This document shows positions 44,167-55,368 of a stretch of 64,000 nucleotides of DNA, in pieces. Source of the DNA: Streptomyces qinzhouensis (GTDB lineage: Bacteria > Actinomycetota > Actinomycetes > Streptomycetales > Streptomycetaceae); the NCBI RefSeq assembly GCF_007856155.1, contig NZ_CP042266.1:1984001-2048000 (forward strand), read 5' to 3'. Position 1 is the first letter of the stretch. Each line of letters opens with the position of its first letter. A program made the translations under genes and the position numbers. Below the pieces are notes generated by a model. That model saw only the letters and a program-made list of their open reading frames with translations, searched no databases and had not been told where the DNA came from.

Positions 44167-44170
<4 letters not shown>
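42899..44170 (+). CDS. Secreted, membrane-anchored prenyltransferase/squalene-cyclase-repeat protein (transcobalamin-like toroid)
   Basis: A 423-residue precursor. Residues 1-30 are a Sec signal peptide (cleavage near AASAA). The body consists of alpha/alpha-toroid repeats with QxxDG-type motifs (AVDWLTAQQCADGAF, WLKSVQNADGGWSYNPGG, NTADAVVALAAQGRTEEAKKPLEWL). A Lys/Asp-rich linker precedes a C-terminal membrane span (IWWIVGAFFAASAGAGFLL) and basic tail. Two cysteine pairs could be bridged. The toroid is the fold of the N-terminal domain of intrinsic factor and transcobalamin. Under a B12 riboswitch and ahead of an ECF transporter, a surface cobalamin-binding role is inferred. It overlaps the next gene by GTGA. 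Confidence 0.8.
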
Positions 44171-44954
<784 letters not shown>

Positions 44955-44958
<4 letters not shown>

Positions 44959-46118
44959 TCCGCCGCACCGCCCCGGCCACCGGCCGCCCCCGGCCCGCCC
45001 CCGCCTCGCGCGGGCGCGCGCCCGTCGCGGACCGGGCCAATGCCGTCCATCCGGGCGCCTGGTGGCTCTGGGCGATCGGGCTCGCCGCCGCCGCGTCGCG
45101 GACCACGAATCCGCTGCTCCTCGGGCTGATCGTGGGCGTCGCCGGATATGTCGTGGCCGCCCGGCGCACCGACGCGCCCTGGGCCCGGGCCTATCTCGCG
45201 TTCGTCAAGCTCGGGCTGTTCGTGCTCGCGATCCGGGTGCTGTTCTCCGTCCTCCTCGGCGCGCCGATCCCGGGGACCCGGCTGCTGTTCACCCTCCCCG
45301 AAGTGCCACTGCCGGACTGGGCGAAGGGCATCAGGATCGGCGGCCGGGTCTATGCCGAGCAGCTCGTCTTCGCGGTCTATCAGGGCGCGAAGCTGGCGAC
45401 CCTGCTGATCTGCGTGGGCGCGGCGAACGCGCTCGCGAACCCGGCCAGGCTGCTGAAGTCGCTGCCGGGCGCGCTGTACGAGGCGGGGGTAGCCGTCGTC
45501 GTGGCGATGACCTTCGCGCCGAATCTGGTCGCGGACGTGGCCCGGCTGCGTACGGCCCGCCGGCTGCGCGGCCGCTCCACCGGAGGGCCGCGGGCGATGG
45601 CGCAGATCGGGCTGCCGGTGCTGGAGGGCGCGCTGGAGCGTTCGGTCGCGGTCGCCGCGTCGATGGACGCCCGCGGCTACGGCCGGACGGCGAGCGTGCC
45701 GGCCGCGGTCCGGCACACCACGACCGCCCTGACGCTCGGCGGACTGCTGGGCGTATGCGCCGGTACCTATACGCTGCTGGCCGCGGAGGGGGCCGCCTAC
45801 GGGCTGCCGCTGCTGGTCGGCGGGCTGGCCGCGGCCGTCGCCGGGCTGCGGCTCGGTGGCCGGCGGACGGTCCGTACCCGCTACCGGCCCGACCGGTTCG
45901 GCGCCCGCTCGTGGCTGGTCGCCGGTTCGGGCGCGGTGGTCGCGGCCCTGATGGTGTGGGCGGTGTCGTACGCGCCGGGCGCGCTGGAGCCCGGGGTCGT
46001 ACCGCTGACCGCGCCCGTCCTTCCGCTCTGGCCCGCGGCCGGTGTTCTGATCGGTCTGCTGCCCGCCTTCGTCGCCCCCGTCCCTCCCTCCGCCCGCGCT
46101 GCCCAGGAGTCGCCGTGA
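44955..46118 (+). CDS. ecfT: ECF transporter T component
   Basis: A 387-residue membrane protein overlapping the previous stop by ATGA. It has about eight hydrophobic segments and the coupling motif AASMDARGYGR (AxxARG) that contacts the ATPase subunits. EcfT is the transmembrane scaffold linking the substrate-binding S component to the two ATPases of an energy-coupling-factor importer. It is longer than a typical EcfT (~270 aa) owing to a C-terminal extension with two or three more predicted spans. Riboswitch and gene order imply cobalamin or a corrinoid precursor as substrate. Confidence 0.92.
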
Positions 46119-47713
46119 TCCGGTTCGAGAATGTGTCGGTGACCTACGGCGGGGCGGCCGCACCGACGATCGCCGGGGTCGATCTGACCGTCCCGGAGGG
46201 CGAACTCGTCCTTCTCGTGGGCCCGTCCGGAGTCGGCAAGTCGACCCTGCTGGGCACGGTCTCCGGTCTCGTACCGCATTTCACCGGCGGTACGCTGCGC
46301 GGCCGGGTCACCGTCGACGGCCGGGACACCCGTACCCATCCGCCGCGGCAACTGGCCGATATCGTCGGGACGGTCGGCCAGGACCCGTCGGCGCATTTCG
46401 TCACGGACACGGTCGAGGACGAGCTGGCGTACGGCATGGAGTCACTGGGCACACCCCCGGACGTGATGCGCCGCCGGGTGGAGGAGACCCTCGATCTGCT
46501 GGGCCTCGCCGGGCTGCGGGAGCGGCCGATCGCGACGCTGTCCGGCGGGCAGCGGCAGCGGGTGGCGATCGGTTCGGTACTGACCGCGCATCCGAAGGTG
46601 CTGGTCCTGGACGAGCCGACGTCGGCGCTCGACCCGGCCGCCGCCGAAGAGGTGCTGGCGGTGCTCCAGCGGCTGGTGCACGACCTGGGGACGACGGTGC
46701 TGCTGGCGGAGCACCGGCTGGAGCGGGTGGTGCAGTACGCGGACCGGGTGGTCCTCCTCCCGGAGCCGGGCGCGGCGCCGGTGACCGGCGCACCCGAGGA
46801 GATCATGGCGATCTCCCCCGTACACCCTCCCGTGGTGGCGCTGGGGAAGCTGGCCGGCTGGGATCCCCTGCCGCTTTCGGTACGGGACGCCCGGCGCCGG
46901 GCCGGGGAGCTGCGGGACCGGCTGGGTGACCCGGCGCCCGTCACCCCGTCCCGGGACAGCGGCGAGACCGTGGCCGAACTCTCCGGCGTCGCTGTCCGCC
47001 ATGGGCGGGTGACGGCTCTGCGCGACGTGGATCTGACGTTCACGGGCGGTGAGACCGTCGCCCTGATGGGGCGGAACGGAGCCGGGAAGTCAACGCTGCT
47101 GTCGTCCCTGGTCGGGCTGGTCGAGCCGGTGTCGGGCACGGTGTCCGTCGGCGGGCTCGCACCGCACCGGACCCGGCCGCGGGATCTGATCCGGCGGGTC
47201 GGTCTGGTGCCGCAGGAGCCGCGGGATCTGCTGTACGCGGACACCGTCGCCGCCGAGTGCGCGGCGGCGGACACCGACGCGGGCGCGGCGCCGGGCGCCT
47301 GCCGCGAGCTGGTGGCGCGATTGCTGCCGGGGGTACGGGACGCCACGCATCCGCGTGATCTGTCGGAGGGCCAGCGGCTCGCGCTGGCCCTGGCGGTGGT
47401 GCTGACGGCCCGGCCGCCGCTGCTGCTGCTCGACGAGCCGACCCGGGGCCTGGACTACGCGGCGAAGGCCCGGCTGGTGGCGGTGTTGAAGGAGCTGGCG
47501 GCGCGGGGGCATGCGATCGTCCTGGCCACGCATGATGTGGAGCTGGCGGCGGAGCTGGCCCAGCGGGTGGTGGTACTGGCCGACGGCGAGATCGTCGCGG
47601 ACGGTCCGACGGCGGAGGTCGTGGTGGGCTCCCCGGCGTTCGCCCCGCAGACGGCCAAGGTCCTGGCGCCGCGGCGCTGGCTGACCGTGGCCCAGGTGGA
47701 GGCGTCTCTATGA
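46115..47713 (+). CDS. ecfA: ECF transporter ATPase, fused EcfA-EcfA'
   Basis: A 532-residue protein of two ABC ATPase domains. Domain 1: Walker A GPSGVGKST, signature LSGGQRQR, Walker B VLVLDEPTSALD, H-loop LLAEHRLE. Domain 2: GRNGAGKST, signature LSEGQRLALAL, LLLLDEPTRGLD and LATHDVE. Fusion of both ATPases into one chain is common in actinobacterial ECF systems. It hydrolyses ATP to drive uptake through EcfT. GTG 46115 overlaps the ecfT stop (GTGA). Confidence 0.95.
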   Translation: MIRFENVSVTYGGAAAPTIAGVDLTVPEGELVLLVGPSGVGKSTLLGTVSGLVPHFTGGTLRGRVTVDGRDTRTHPPRQLADIVGTVGQDPSAHFVTDTVEDELAYGMESLGTPPDVMRRRVEETLDLLGLAGLRERPIATLSGGQRQRVAIGSVLTAHPKVLVLDEPTSALDPAAAEEVLAVLQRLVHDLGTTVLLAEHRLERVVQYADRVVLLPEPGAAPVTGAPEEIMAISPVHPPVVALGKLAGWDPLPLSVRDARRRAGELRDRLGDPAPVTPSRDSGETVAELSGVAVRHGRVTALRDVDLTFTGGETVALMGRNGAGKSTLLSSLVGLVEPVSGTVSVGGLAPHRTRPRDLIRRVGLVPQEPRDLLYADTVAAECAAADTDAGAAPGACRELVARLLPGVRDATHPRDLSEGQRLALALAVVLTARPPLLLLDEPTRGLDYAAKARLVAVLKELAARGHAIVLATHDVELAAELAQRVVVLADGEIVADGPTAEVVVGSPAFAPQTAKVLAPRRWLTVAQVEASL

Positions 47714-48648
47714 GCCGCCCGAGCAGGGAAGCGAACACCATGGGCCCTGTGAGCCGCGTGGGCAAGGGAGCGAACACCTCGGGCGCCGCGCGGCCGGTCC
47801 GGCTCGGTCCGCGTTCCGTCGCCGCCCTGGCGCTGATCAGCGCGATCGGCGTGGCGTTCTTCGGCTGGCCGCTGCTGGCGGACGAGCGGTCCGGTGTGGT
47901 CGCGCACGCGGAGGACGCGCCGTGGCTGTTCGCGCTGCTGCTGCCGCTGCTGGTCGCGGTGGTCGTGGCGACGATCGCCGATACCGGCATGGGCGCGAAG
48001 GCGGTCGCCATGCTGGGGGTGCTGGCGGCGGTGGGCGCGGCGATGCGTCCGCTGGGTGCCGGGACGGCCGGCCTGGAGCCGATGTTCTTCCTGATGGTGC
48101 TGGCGGGCCGGGTGCTGGGGCCGGGCTTCGGCTTCGTCCTGGGCTCGGTGACGATGTTCGCCTCCGCGCTGTTGACCGGGGGTGTGGGGCCCTGGCTGCC
48201 GTTCCAGATGCTGGCGATGGGCTGGTTCACGATGGGCGCGGGTCTGCTGCCGGGCGCGGAGCGGCTGCGGGGGCGGGCGGAGACGCTGATGCTGGCCGGT
48301 TACGGGGCGCTGGCGGCGTTCGCGTACGGCACGGTGATGAACCTCCAGGGCTGGACCATCGTCCCGGGCATGGCGACGGGGATCTCCTTCCAGCCGGGTG
48401 AGCCGCTCCAGGAGAATCTCGTGCGCTTCTTCGCCTATGTCGCGGCGACGTCCCTGGGCTGGGACCTGGGGCGGGCGGTCCTCACGGTCGTCCTCACGCT
48501 CACCGTCGGCCCGGCGGTGCTCGGGCTGCTGCGGCGGGCGACACGACGGGCCGCGTTCGAGGCGCAGATCACATTCGAGGGCGTGGACGGGGACGCGGCG
48601 GGTGAGCCGTCCCACAGGCCTCCGAGGGTGTACGAAGCGCCTTCGTAG
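47710..48648 (+). CDS. ecfS: ECF transporter S component (putative cobalamin-specific)
   Basis: A 312-residue membrane protein overlapping ecfA by ATGA and ending the operon. About six or seven hydrophobic segments include AALALISAIGVAFFGWPLLA, LFALLLPLLVAVVVATIAD, FFLMVLAGRVLGPGFGFVLGSVTMFASALLTGGVGPWLPFQM and the C-terminal LGWDLGRAVLTVVLTLTVG. GRVLGPGFGFVLGSV is a typical S-component helix. S components bind the substrate directly; cobalamin is inferred from the riboswitch. It resembles CblT-type rather than BtuM or CbiM proteins. Confidence 0.88.
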   Translation: MSRPSREANTMGPVSRVGKGANTSGAARPVRLGPRSVAALALISAIGVAFFGWPLLADERSGVVAHAEDAPWLFALLLPLLVAVVVATIADTGMGAKAVAMLGVLAAVGAAMRPLGAGTAGLEPMFFLMVLAGRVLGPGFGFVLGSVTMFASALLTGGVGPWLPFQMLAMGWFTMGAGLLPGAERLRGRAETLMLAGYGALAAFAYGTVMNLQGWTIVPGMATGISFQPGEPLQENLVRFFAYVAATSLGWDLGRAVLTVVLTLTVGPAVLGLLRRATRRAAFEAQITFEGVDGDAAGEPSHRPPRVYEAPS

Positions 48649-48840
48649 CCGTACGGGCGGCGGGCACGGCCGTCGACCGGTCAGGGTCACGGGGTGTGGC
48701 GATCCGGGTGCGAGGCCGCTTAGTACGAAGGCTCGTTGCGAGGGGGTCGGGGCGGCGGCTAGAACTGATCCGGTCGCCGGGCGGCGGGCGTTTCCGCCCC
48801 GCCCCGGCGGCAGCCCCCGTCCCCGACGTCAGGATCCCCT

Positions 48841-49293
48841 GTGCCTCGCTCCGCCGCCGCTGTGCTCCGCCGCCCGTCCCGCCACGCGCTGGTGGGCGCC
48901 GCGCTCGTCGCGACGTCCGCCGCGATGGTGCTGGGTCTGAACCCGGCCTCCGCCGCTGCCGCCCCCGTGGCCGCCCCGGCCCAGGTTCCGGCCGCCGTGG
49001 AGGCCGCGTCCGCGAAGGCGGTCGCCCAGAAGATGATCGGCGACGACGCGCAGTTCCAGTGCTTCAGCCAGATCGTCGCCAAGGAGAGCAACTGGGACGT
49101 CCAGGCGTCGAACCCGTCCAGCGGCGCGTACGGCCTGGTGCAGGCGCTTCCGGCGACGAAGATGGCGACGGCCGGCTCCGACTGGAAGACCAACCCGGAG
49201 ACCCAGATCGAATGGGGCCTGAACTACATGAAGGAGCGCTACGGCAGCCCGTGCGCGGCCTGGACGAAGTGGCAGACCCAGGGCTGGTACTGA
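48841..49293 (+). CDS. Secreted lytic transglycosylase (SLT-like)
   Basis: A 150-residue precursor from GTG 48841 with AGGA six bases upstream. A signal peptide (residues ~1-40, cleavage near ASAAA) and an Ala/Val-rich spacer precede a ~80-residue SLT-like domain: QFQCFSQIVAKESNWDVQASNPSSGAYGLVQALPATKM contains the catalytic Glu in KESNW and the GAYGLVQ motif; GLNYMKERYGSPCAAW closes it. The cysteine pair (QFQC, SPCAAW) probably forms a disulfide. It cleaves peptidoglycan glycan strands in the cell wall. A strong terminator follows. Confidence 0.9.
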   Translation: MPRSAAAVLRRPSRHALVGAALVATSAAMVLGLNPASAAAAPVAAPAQVPAAVEAASAKAVAQKMIGDDAQFQCFSQIVAKESNWDVQASNPSSGAYGLVQALPATKMATAGSDWKTNPETQIEWGLNYMKERYGSPCAAWTKWQTQGWY

Positions 49294-49316
49294 TCCGGCT
49301 CCCCTGACCGGCCCCG

Positions 49317-49352
49317 AGGGCCCCGTACGGCGAACGCGCCGTACGGGGCCCT
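49317..49352. terminator. Bidirectional terminator
   Basis: AGGGCCCCGTACGGCG (49317-49332) pairs perfectly with CGCCGTACGGGGCCCT (49337-49352) around a 4-nt loop, between convergent transglycosylase and methyltransferase genes. Confidence 0.85.
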
Positions 49353-49362
49353 CTGCCGTTCC

Positions 49363-50022
49363 TCAGACCGTGACCGGGGCGGCCGGGCCCGACCTCATCA
49401 GCAGATGCCCCCGGCGGTACCGCTCCCCCTCGTACGGCTCGCGGAGCATCCGCCCGATCTCGGTGAACCCGGCGTCGGCGGCGAGCCGTGCGAGCTCGTC
49501 GATCGGCCAGCGGTAGGCCGGTGTCACCCGGTGGTCGAAAACGGTGACGGGATCGCCCTCCGACTCGAAGAACGCGAGCAGCAGCGTTCCGCCGGGGGCG
49601 AGCACCCGGCGGAATTCGGCGAAGTACGGGGGCAGCTCCCGCGGCGGGACGTGGATGACCGAGTACCAGGAGACGATCCCCGCGGTCCCGCCGGCGGCCA
49701 GTTCCAGCGCGTCCATGGAGCCGACCTCGAACCGCAGGTCCGGGTAGGTCTTCCGGGCCAGGTCGATCATCACGGGCGACAGGTCGACCCCGTAGGCGTC
49801 CAGGCCGAGGTCCCGCAGACGCGCGGTCACCGGCCCGGGCCCGCAGCCCAGCTCGGCGACGGGCCCGCCGCCCGTGGACCGTATCCGGTCGGCGAAGGCC
49901 GCGAGGAACGCGCCGTCGAGGGAGGGGCCGTTGAGGTCGGTGCGGTCGATGGCGGCGTAGGGCACGGCCATGGCGTCATAGGCGTCGGCGGTACGGGAGA
50001 GGTGAGAGCTGGGGTCGGTCAT
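49363..50022 (-). CDS. Class I SAM-dependent methyltransferase
   Basis: A 219-residue protein from ATG 50022. VAELGCGPGPVTARLRDLG is motif I, YGVDLSPVMIDLARK motif II, GIVSWYSVIHVPPRELP motif IV and LAPGGTLLLAFFESEGD motif VI. It belongs to the UbiE/type-11 group acting on small molecules. It is upstream of nothing in its own direction before the terminator, and 34 bp from the 3' end of fadA5 on the same strand, so it may be read with fadA5. Confidence 0.85.
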   Translation of the reverse strand: MTDPSSHLSRTADAYDAMAVPYAAIDRTDLNGPSLDGAFLAAFADRIRSTGGGPVAELGCGPGPVTARLRDLGLDAYGVDLSPVMIDLARKTYPDLRFEVGSMDALELAAGGTAGIVSWYSVIHVPPRELPPYFAEFRRVLAPGGTLLLAFFESEGDPVTVFDHRVTPAYRWPIDELARLAADAGFTEIGRMLREPYEGERYRRGHLLMRSGPAAPVTV

Positions 50023-50056
50023 GCGCAGGGACCCTAGGCCCTTTCACAGTGCCTCG

Positions 50057-51277
<1,221 letters not shown>

Positions 51278-51278
51278 C

Positions 51279-51292
51279 TAGTACGCGTTCTA
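51279..51292. promoter_or_regulatory. KstR-like site, fadA5 side
   Basis: TAGTACGCGTTCTA matches TnnAACnnGTTnnA at all but one position. It is embedded in a longer near-palindrome with arms GAACTAG (51275-51281) and CTAGTTC (51290-51296), 52 bp before the fadA5 start. Confidence 0.65.
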
Positions 51293-51398
51293 GTTCTACC
51301 GTCAGTCTTATGAGAGTTACCCCGGGTACGCAAGGGTCTTGCAAGCCCTTGCTGCACCTCCGGGAGACAACACTTCCCGCCATACCCCTTGCCACTTC

Positions 51399-51412
51399 TA
51401 GAACTCGTTACT
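51399..51412. promoter_or_regulatory. KstR-like site, cyp125 side
   Basis: TAGAACTCGTTACT matches the KstR consensus except for the last base. Confidence 0.6.
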
Positions 51413-51427
51413 ACCTTGCGGTCGGAT

Positions 51428-51444
51428 TCTGATAGCCCGTCAGA
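51428..51444. promoter_or_regulatory. TCTGAT-AGCCC-GTCAGA palindrome
   Basis: One mismatch from the perfect TCTGAC palindrome, 90 bp before the cyp125 start. Confidence 0.65.
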
Positions 51445-51533
51445 TCGCTTTCGCAGATCATCACCCGCAGGCCGGAGTCACCGAGGACGGAACGGATCAG
51501 AGAACCGCGGACCAGAGAACCGGAGAGCTGCCG

Positions 51534-52790
51534 ATGTCCCCCATGCCGTGTCCCCATCTGCCCGAGGGGTTCGACGTCACCGACCCCGACCTCCTCCAGT
51601 CACGCGTGCCGCACCCCGAGTTCGCCCTGCTGAGAAGGGTCGCCCCGGTGTCCTGGTGCGCCCAGCGGCACGGTGTGTCCGGCTTCGACGACGACGGCTA
51701 CTGGGCGGTGACCCGGCATGCCGACGTCAAGTACGTCTCCACCCACCCGGAGCTCTTCTCGTCCTGGACCAATACCGCGATCATCCGCTTCAACGAGTCG
51801 ATCCAGCGCGACCAGATCGACGTCCAGCGGCTGATCATGCTGAACATGGACCCGCCCGAACACACCCGGGTCCGTCAGATCGTGCAGCGCGGCTTCACGC
51901 CCCGCGCCGTCAATTCGCTGCGTACGGCGCTGAAAGAGCGGGCGCTGAAGATCGTGGACGAGGCGGTCGCGCTCTCCCGGGACGGCGGCTCCTTCGACTT
52001 CGTCTCCAACATCGCCGTCGAGCTGCCGCTCCAGGCCATCGCCGAGCTGATCGGCGTCCCTCAGGAGGACCGGTCGAAGATCTTCGACTGGTCGAACACC
52101 ATGGCCTCGTACGACGATCCCGAGTTCGCCATCACGGAGGAGGCGGGTATCCAGGCGTCGATGGAGTTCCTCTCGTACGCGATGAACCTCGCGGCCGCCC
52201 GCAAGGAGTGCCCGGCCCAGGACATCGTCACCAAGCTGGTCGCGGCCGGGGACTCGGGCAGTCTCTCCAACGACGAGTTCGGCTTCTTCGTGATCCTGCT
52301 GGCCGTCGCGGGGAACGAGACCACCCGCAACGCCATCACCCACGGCATGCACGCCTTCCTCAGCCACCCCGAGCAGTGGGAGCTGTACCGGCGCGAGCGC
52401 CCGGCGACCGCCGCCGAGGAGATCGTCCGCTGGGCCACCCCGGTCGTCTCGTTCCAGCGGACCGCCACCCAGGACGTGGAACTGGGCGGGCAGCGGATCC
52501 CGCGGGGCGACCGGGTGGGGCTCTTCTACTCCTCCGCCAACAACGACCCGGAGGTCTTCGACGACCCCGAGTCCTTCGACATCACCCGCGACCCCAATCC
52601 GCATCTGGGCTTCGGCGGCGGCGGACCGCACTTCTGCCTGGGGAAGTCGCTGGCGGTGATGGAGATCGACCTGATCTTCAACGCGATCGCGGACGCCCTG
52701 CCGGGGCTGAGGCTCGCGGGCGAACCGCGCCGGCTCCGCTCGGCCTGGCTGAACGGCGTCAAGGAGCTACGGGTGACCACGGCCCCCTGA
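51534..52790 (+). CDS. cyp125: Cytochrome P450 CYP125 (sterol C26/27 monooxygenase)
   Basis: A 418-residue P450 from ATG 51534. PHLPEGFDVTDPDLL at the N-terminus, VQRLIMLNMDPPEHTRVRQIVQRGFTPRAV, the I-helix AVAGNETTRN, the K-helix EEIVRW, and the heme-binding FGGGGPHFCLG with proximal Cys align almost throughout with mycobacterial CYP125. That enzyme hydroxylates and further oxidises the terminal methyl of the cholesterol side chain, starting its degradation. A CYP125A2 is already known in Streptomyces avermitilis. Electrons may come from the ferredoxin at 38.6 kb. Divergent fadA5 and the KstR-like sites support this identity. Confidence 0.93.
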   Translation: MSPMPCPHLPEGFDVTDPDLLQSRVPHPEFALLRRVAPVSWCAQRHGVSGFDDDGYWAVTRHADVKYVSTHPELFSSWTNTAIIRFNESIQRDQIDVQRLIMLNMDPPEHTRVRQIVQRGFTPRAVNSLRTALKERALKIVDEAVALSRDGGSFDFVSNIAVELPLQAIAELIGVPQEDRSKIFDWSNTMASYDDPEFAITEEAGIQASMEFLSYAMNLAAARKECPAQDIVTKLVAAGDSGSLSNDEFGFFVILLAVAGNETTRNAITHGMHAFLSHPEQWELYRRERPATAAEEIVRWATPVVSFQRTATQDVELGGQRIPRGDRVGLFYSSANNDPEVFDDPESFDITRDPNPHLGFGGGGPHFCLGKSLAVMEIDLIFNAIADALPGLRLAGEPRRLRSAWLNGVKELRVTTAP

Positions 52791-52911
52791 GCCCGGACCC
52801 CGGCCCGGGCACGGCACCGGCACCGGCACCGGCGGCAGCCGACACAGTACGGCCCCGGGGCCGCGGACGCCTGGTCCGCGCCCCCGGGGCCGCCGTATGC
52901 CGTACTCGGTG

Positions 52912-55017
52912 TCAGGTCGCCGACTTCTGGGCGACGGCCGCCCCGCCGCCGTCCTCCGGCGCCGTCACGCCCTCGTCCTCGTCCTCGTCCGCCGGCCTCT
53001 TCTCCGTACCCCCCGCGGCAGGCACCATGCTCTCCCCCGACGTCCGGGCCGCCGGTACGGAGACCCTCGCCGTGACAGCACCGGCGGGCGCGGTGTTCGC
53101 CCCCGCGGCCCCGGCCTCCGGCAGCTGCGACCGCCGCCCCGACAGGACGTACGTCAGCCCGAAACCGGCGCCGACCACGATCGCACCGCCCACCGCGTCC
53201 AGAATCCAGTGGTTCGCGCTCGCCACGATCACATACAGCGTGATCAGCGGGTGCAGCAGCCCCAGCGCCTTCATCCACAGCTTCGGCGCAAGCATCACGA
53301 TCACCACACCGCACCACAGCGACCAGCCGAAGTGCAGCGACGGCATCGCCGCGTACTGGTTGGTGACCGCGGTCATCGCGCCGAACTCGGGGTTCGAGAG
53401 GTCCTGTGTCCCGTGGACCGTATCGACGAAGCCCATGCCCGGCATCAGCCGCGGCGGCGCCAGCGGATAGAGCCAGAAGCCCACCAGCGCCAGCAGCGTG
53501 GCGAAGGCCAGCGACGCCCGCGCCCAGCGGTAGTCGGTGGGACGGCGGATGTAGAGCACCGCGAGGATCGCCAGCGGCACCGGGAAGTGGAAGGACGTGT
53601 AGTAGAAGCCGAGGAAGTCCGTCAGCCACTCCGCCTTCACCGCGGCCTGGTTTATCGCGTGCTCGATATCGATACCGAGCGTCTGCTCGATGGAGGCGAT
53701 CTGCCGCCCGTGCTCCTCGGCGGTCGCCGTGGACGCGGTCGCGGCCAGCCGGATCTTGGAGTAGATCGCGTATCCGACCCGGATCGCCACCAGTTCGAGC
53801 AGCAGGTTCGGACGGCTCAGCGCGCGCCGCCAGAACGGCAGCAGAGGCACCCATCGCCAGCGGGAGTCCGGGGGTGTGACGTACCGCGTCGGCAGGGGTC
53901 TGCGGAAGTGCGGATCCGTACGGGACAGGAACGGCACGGCACAGGCGGCGGCCAGGGCGGCGACCAGGACCGCGTTCTCCCGCACCGGCTGGAGCACCGC
54001 CAGGTTGGGCAGCAGCATCTTGCTCGGGAGCGTCACCACGAACACCGTCAGAACCGGCCAGAGCATCCGGTCCGCCGCCTTCTTGCCGACCCGGCCGACG
54101 ACGGCCAGCAGCAGCCACAGCACCTGGTGCTGCCAGGTGGTGGGCGAGACGGCGACGGCGACACAGCCGGTGATCGCGACGGCGAGCAGCAGCTGCCCGT
54201 CCCGGGCGTACCGGACGGCACGGCGCAGTCCGAACCAGGTCACGGCGGCGGCCAGGGCCAGATAGAGCGCGATCTCCAGCGGGCCTTCGAGACCGAAGCG
54301 GAGCAGGGCGCCGTGGAGGGACTGGTTGGCGAGCCCGTCGGGGCGGCTGCTGAGCCCGGCGCCCGCCACGTGCTCGATCCAGTACGTCCAGGAGTCGCCG
54401 GCCATCGCCGCCCAGGCCACGGCGGTACCGGCGGCGAAGGTCGCGGCCGAGGTCAGCGCGGCACGGCGGCGGCCGGTGAACCAGAGCAGCGGGACGAAGA
54501 GCAGCACCGCGGGCTGGAGCGCCGCGGCGATGCCGATCAGCACCCCGGATCCGCGTTCACCACGGGCGACGAAACAGCCGAGAAGGACGAGGAGGACCGG
54601 AATGATGCTGGTCTGGCCCAGGTGGAAGCTGTTGCGCACGGGCAGCGAGAGCATGAGCAGGCTGATCGCGAAGGGTGCGGCGAGCAGCGCGCTGCGCCGG
54701 GACACCGGGCCGGGCAGCGCCCGGGCGACGATCAGGCCTATGCCGACGACAAGGAGCAGGGTGGTGAAGGTCCAGGCCACCCCGAGGGTCTGCTCCGCGC
54801 TGCGGGTGAGCGGTTTCAGCACCAGCCCGGCGAAGGGGGTGCCGGTGAACCGGTCGGTGTCGTAGAGCGACCCCTTGACGTGCAGTACGCCCTCGGGTCC
54901 GATCCACTTTTCGAGGTCGATCAGCCGCTCGCCCGGCGGCCGGCGCAGAACCACCGCCAGTTGCCGTACGGCGAGTACCGCGGCCAGCAGCCACAGTGCG
55001 GCCCTCGCCGCGCTCAT
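52912..55017 (-). CDS. Bifunctional GT87 glycosyltransferase / PAP2-family membrane protein
   Basis: A 701-residue polytopic protein. The N-terminal half (residues ~1-370) is a GT87 (DUF2029) mannosyltransferase-like membrane domain with about nine spans; the C-terminal half has the PAP2 phosphatase motifs AAMPSLHFGWSLW and ASANHWILDAVGG, ending in a disordered acidic tail (DEDEDE). Such fusions probably handle polyprenyl-phosphate-linked sugars or lipids at the membrane. ATG 55017 is used; an in-frame GTG 39 bp upstream is possible. Confidence 0.85.
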   Translation of the reverse strand: MSAARAALWLLAAVLAVRQLAVVLRRPPGERLIDLEKWIGPEGVLHVKGSLYDTDRFTGTPFAGLVLKPLTRSAEQTLGVAWTFTTLLLVVGIGLIVARALPGPVSRRSALLAAPFAISLLMLSLPVRNSFHLGQTSIIPVLLVLLGCFVARGERGSGVLIGIAAALQPAVLLFVPLLWFTGRRRAALTSAATFAAGTAVAWAAMAGDSWTYWIEHVAGAGLSSRPDGLANQSLHGALLRFGLEGPLEIALYLALAAAVTWFGLRRAVRYARDGQLLLAVAITGCVAVAVSPTTWQHQVLWLLLAVVGRVGKKAADRMLWPVLTVFVVTLPSKMLLPNLAVLQPVRENAVLVAALAAACAVPFLSRTDPHFRRPLPTRYVTPPDSRWRWVPLLPFWRRALSRPNLLLELVAIRVGYAIYSKIRLAATASTATAEEHGRQIASIEQTLGIDIEHAINQAAVKAEWLTDFLGFYYTSFHFPVPLAILAVLYIRRPTDYRWARASLAFATLLALVGFWLYPLAPPRLMPGMGFVDTVHGTQDLSNPEFGAMTAVTNQYAAMPSLHFGWSLWCGVVIVMLAPKLWMKALGLLHPLITLYVIVASANHWILDAVGGAIVVGAGFGLTYVLSGRRSQLPEAGAAGANTAPAGAVTARVSVPAARTSGESMVPAAGGTEKRPADEDEDEGVTAPEDGGGAAVAQKSAT

Positions 55018-55368
55018 CCTGGTGGCGTCCCCCTTTGCGGTATCACTTCCGCGCACGCCGTGCTCCGCGTTCGCCACGTCCCGCCGCGCCTCCCTTACAT
55101 CCCGAAATGCCTGTGTTTTCTGGTCCGGCGGCCCCCTCCACCTGCCGAAAAGGTGATGGGGCCCCGAAGAAGCCTCGCATTGCCCGTCCAGTGAGACTCG
55201 GGCAACCCCCTCTTTGCCTGACTGTCGCCCGGTTTTGTTCGGATGTCCGGCCGGATCCGCAGGGGAGGGTCCGCCCGGGGAACATACAAGAACGGGGCCC
55301 CGGCCATCCGTGCCTCTTATCACGCCACCACGGCCGGGAGAGGGCGGTCCGGGCATAGGTTGGGGCAT
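55018..55368. other. 351-bp divergent intergenic region
   Basis: Divergent promoters of the GT87/PAP2 and O-methyltransferase genes must lie here. No palindromic operator, RNA motif or extra gene is recognised. Confidence 0.5.
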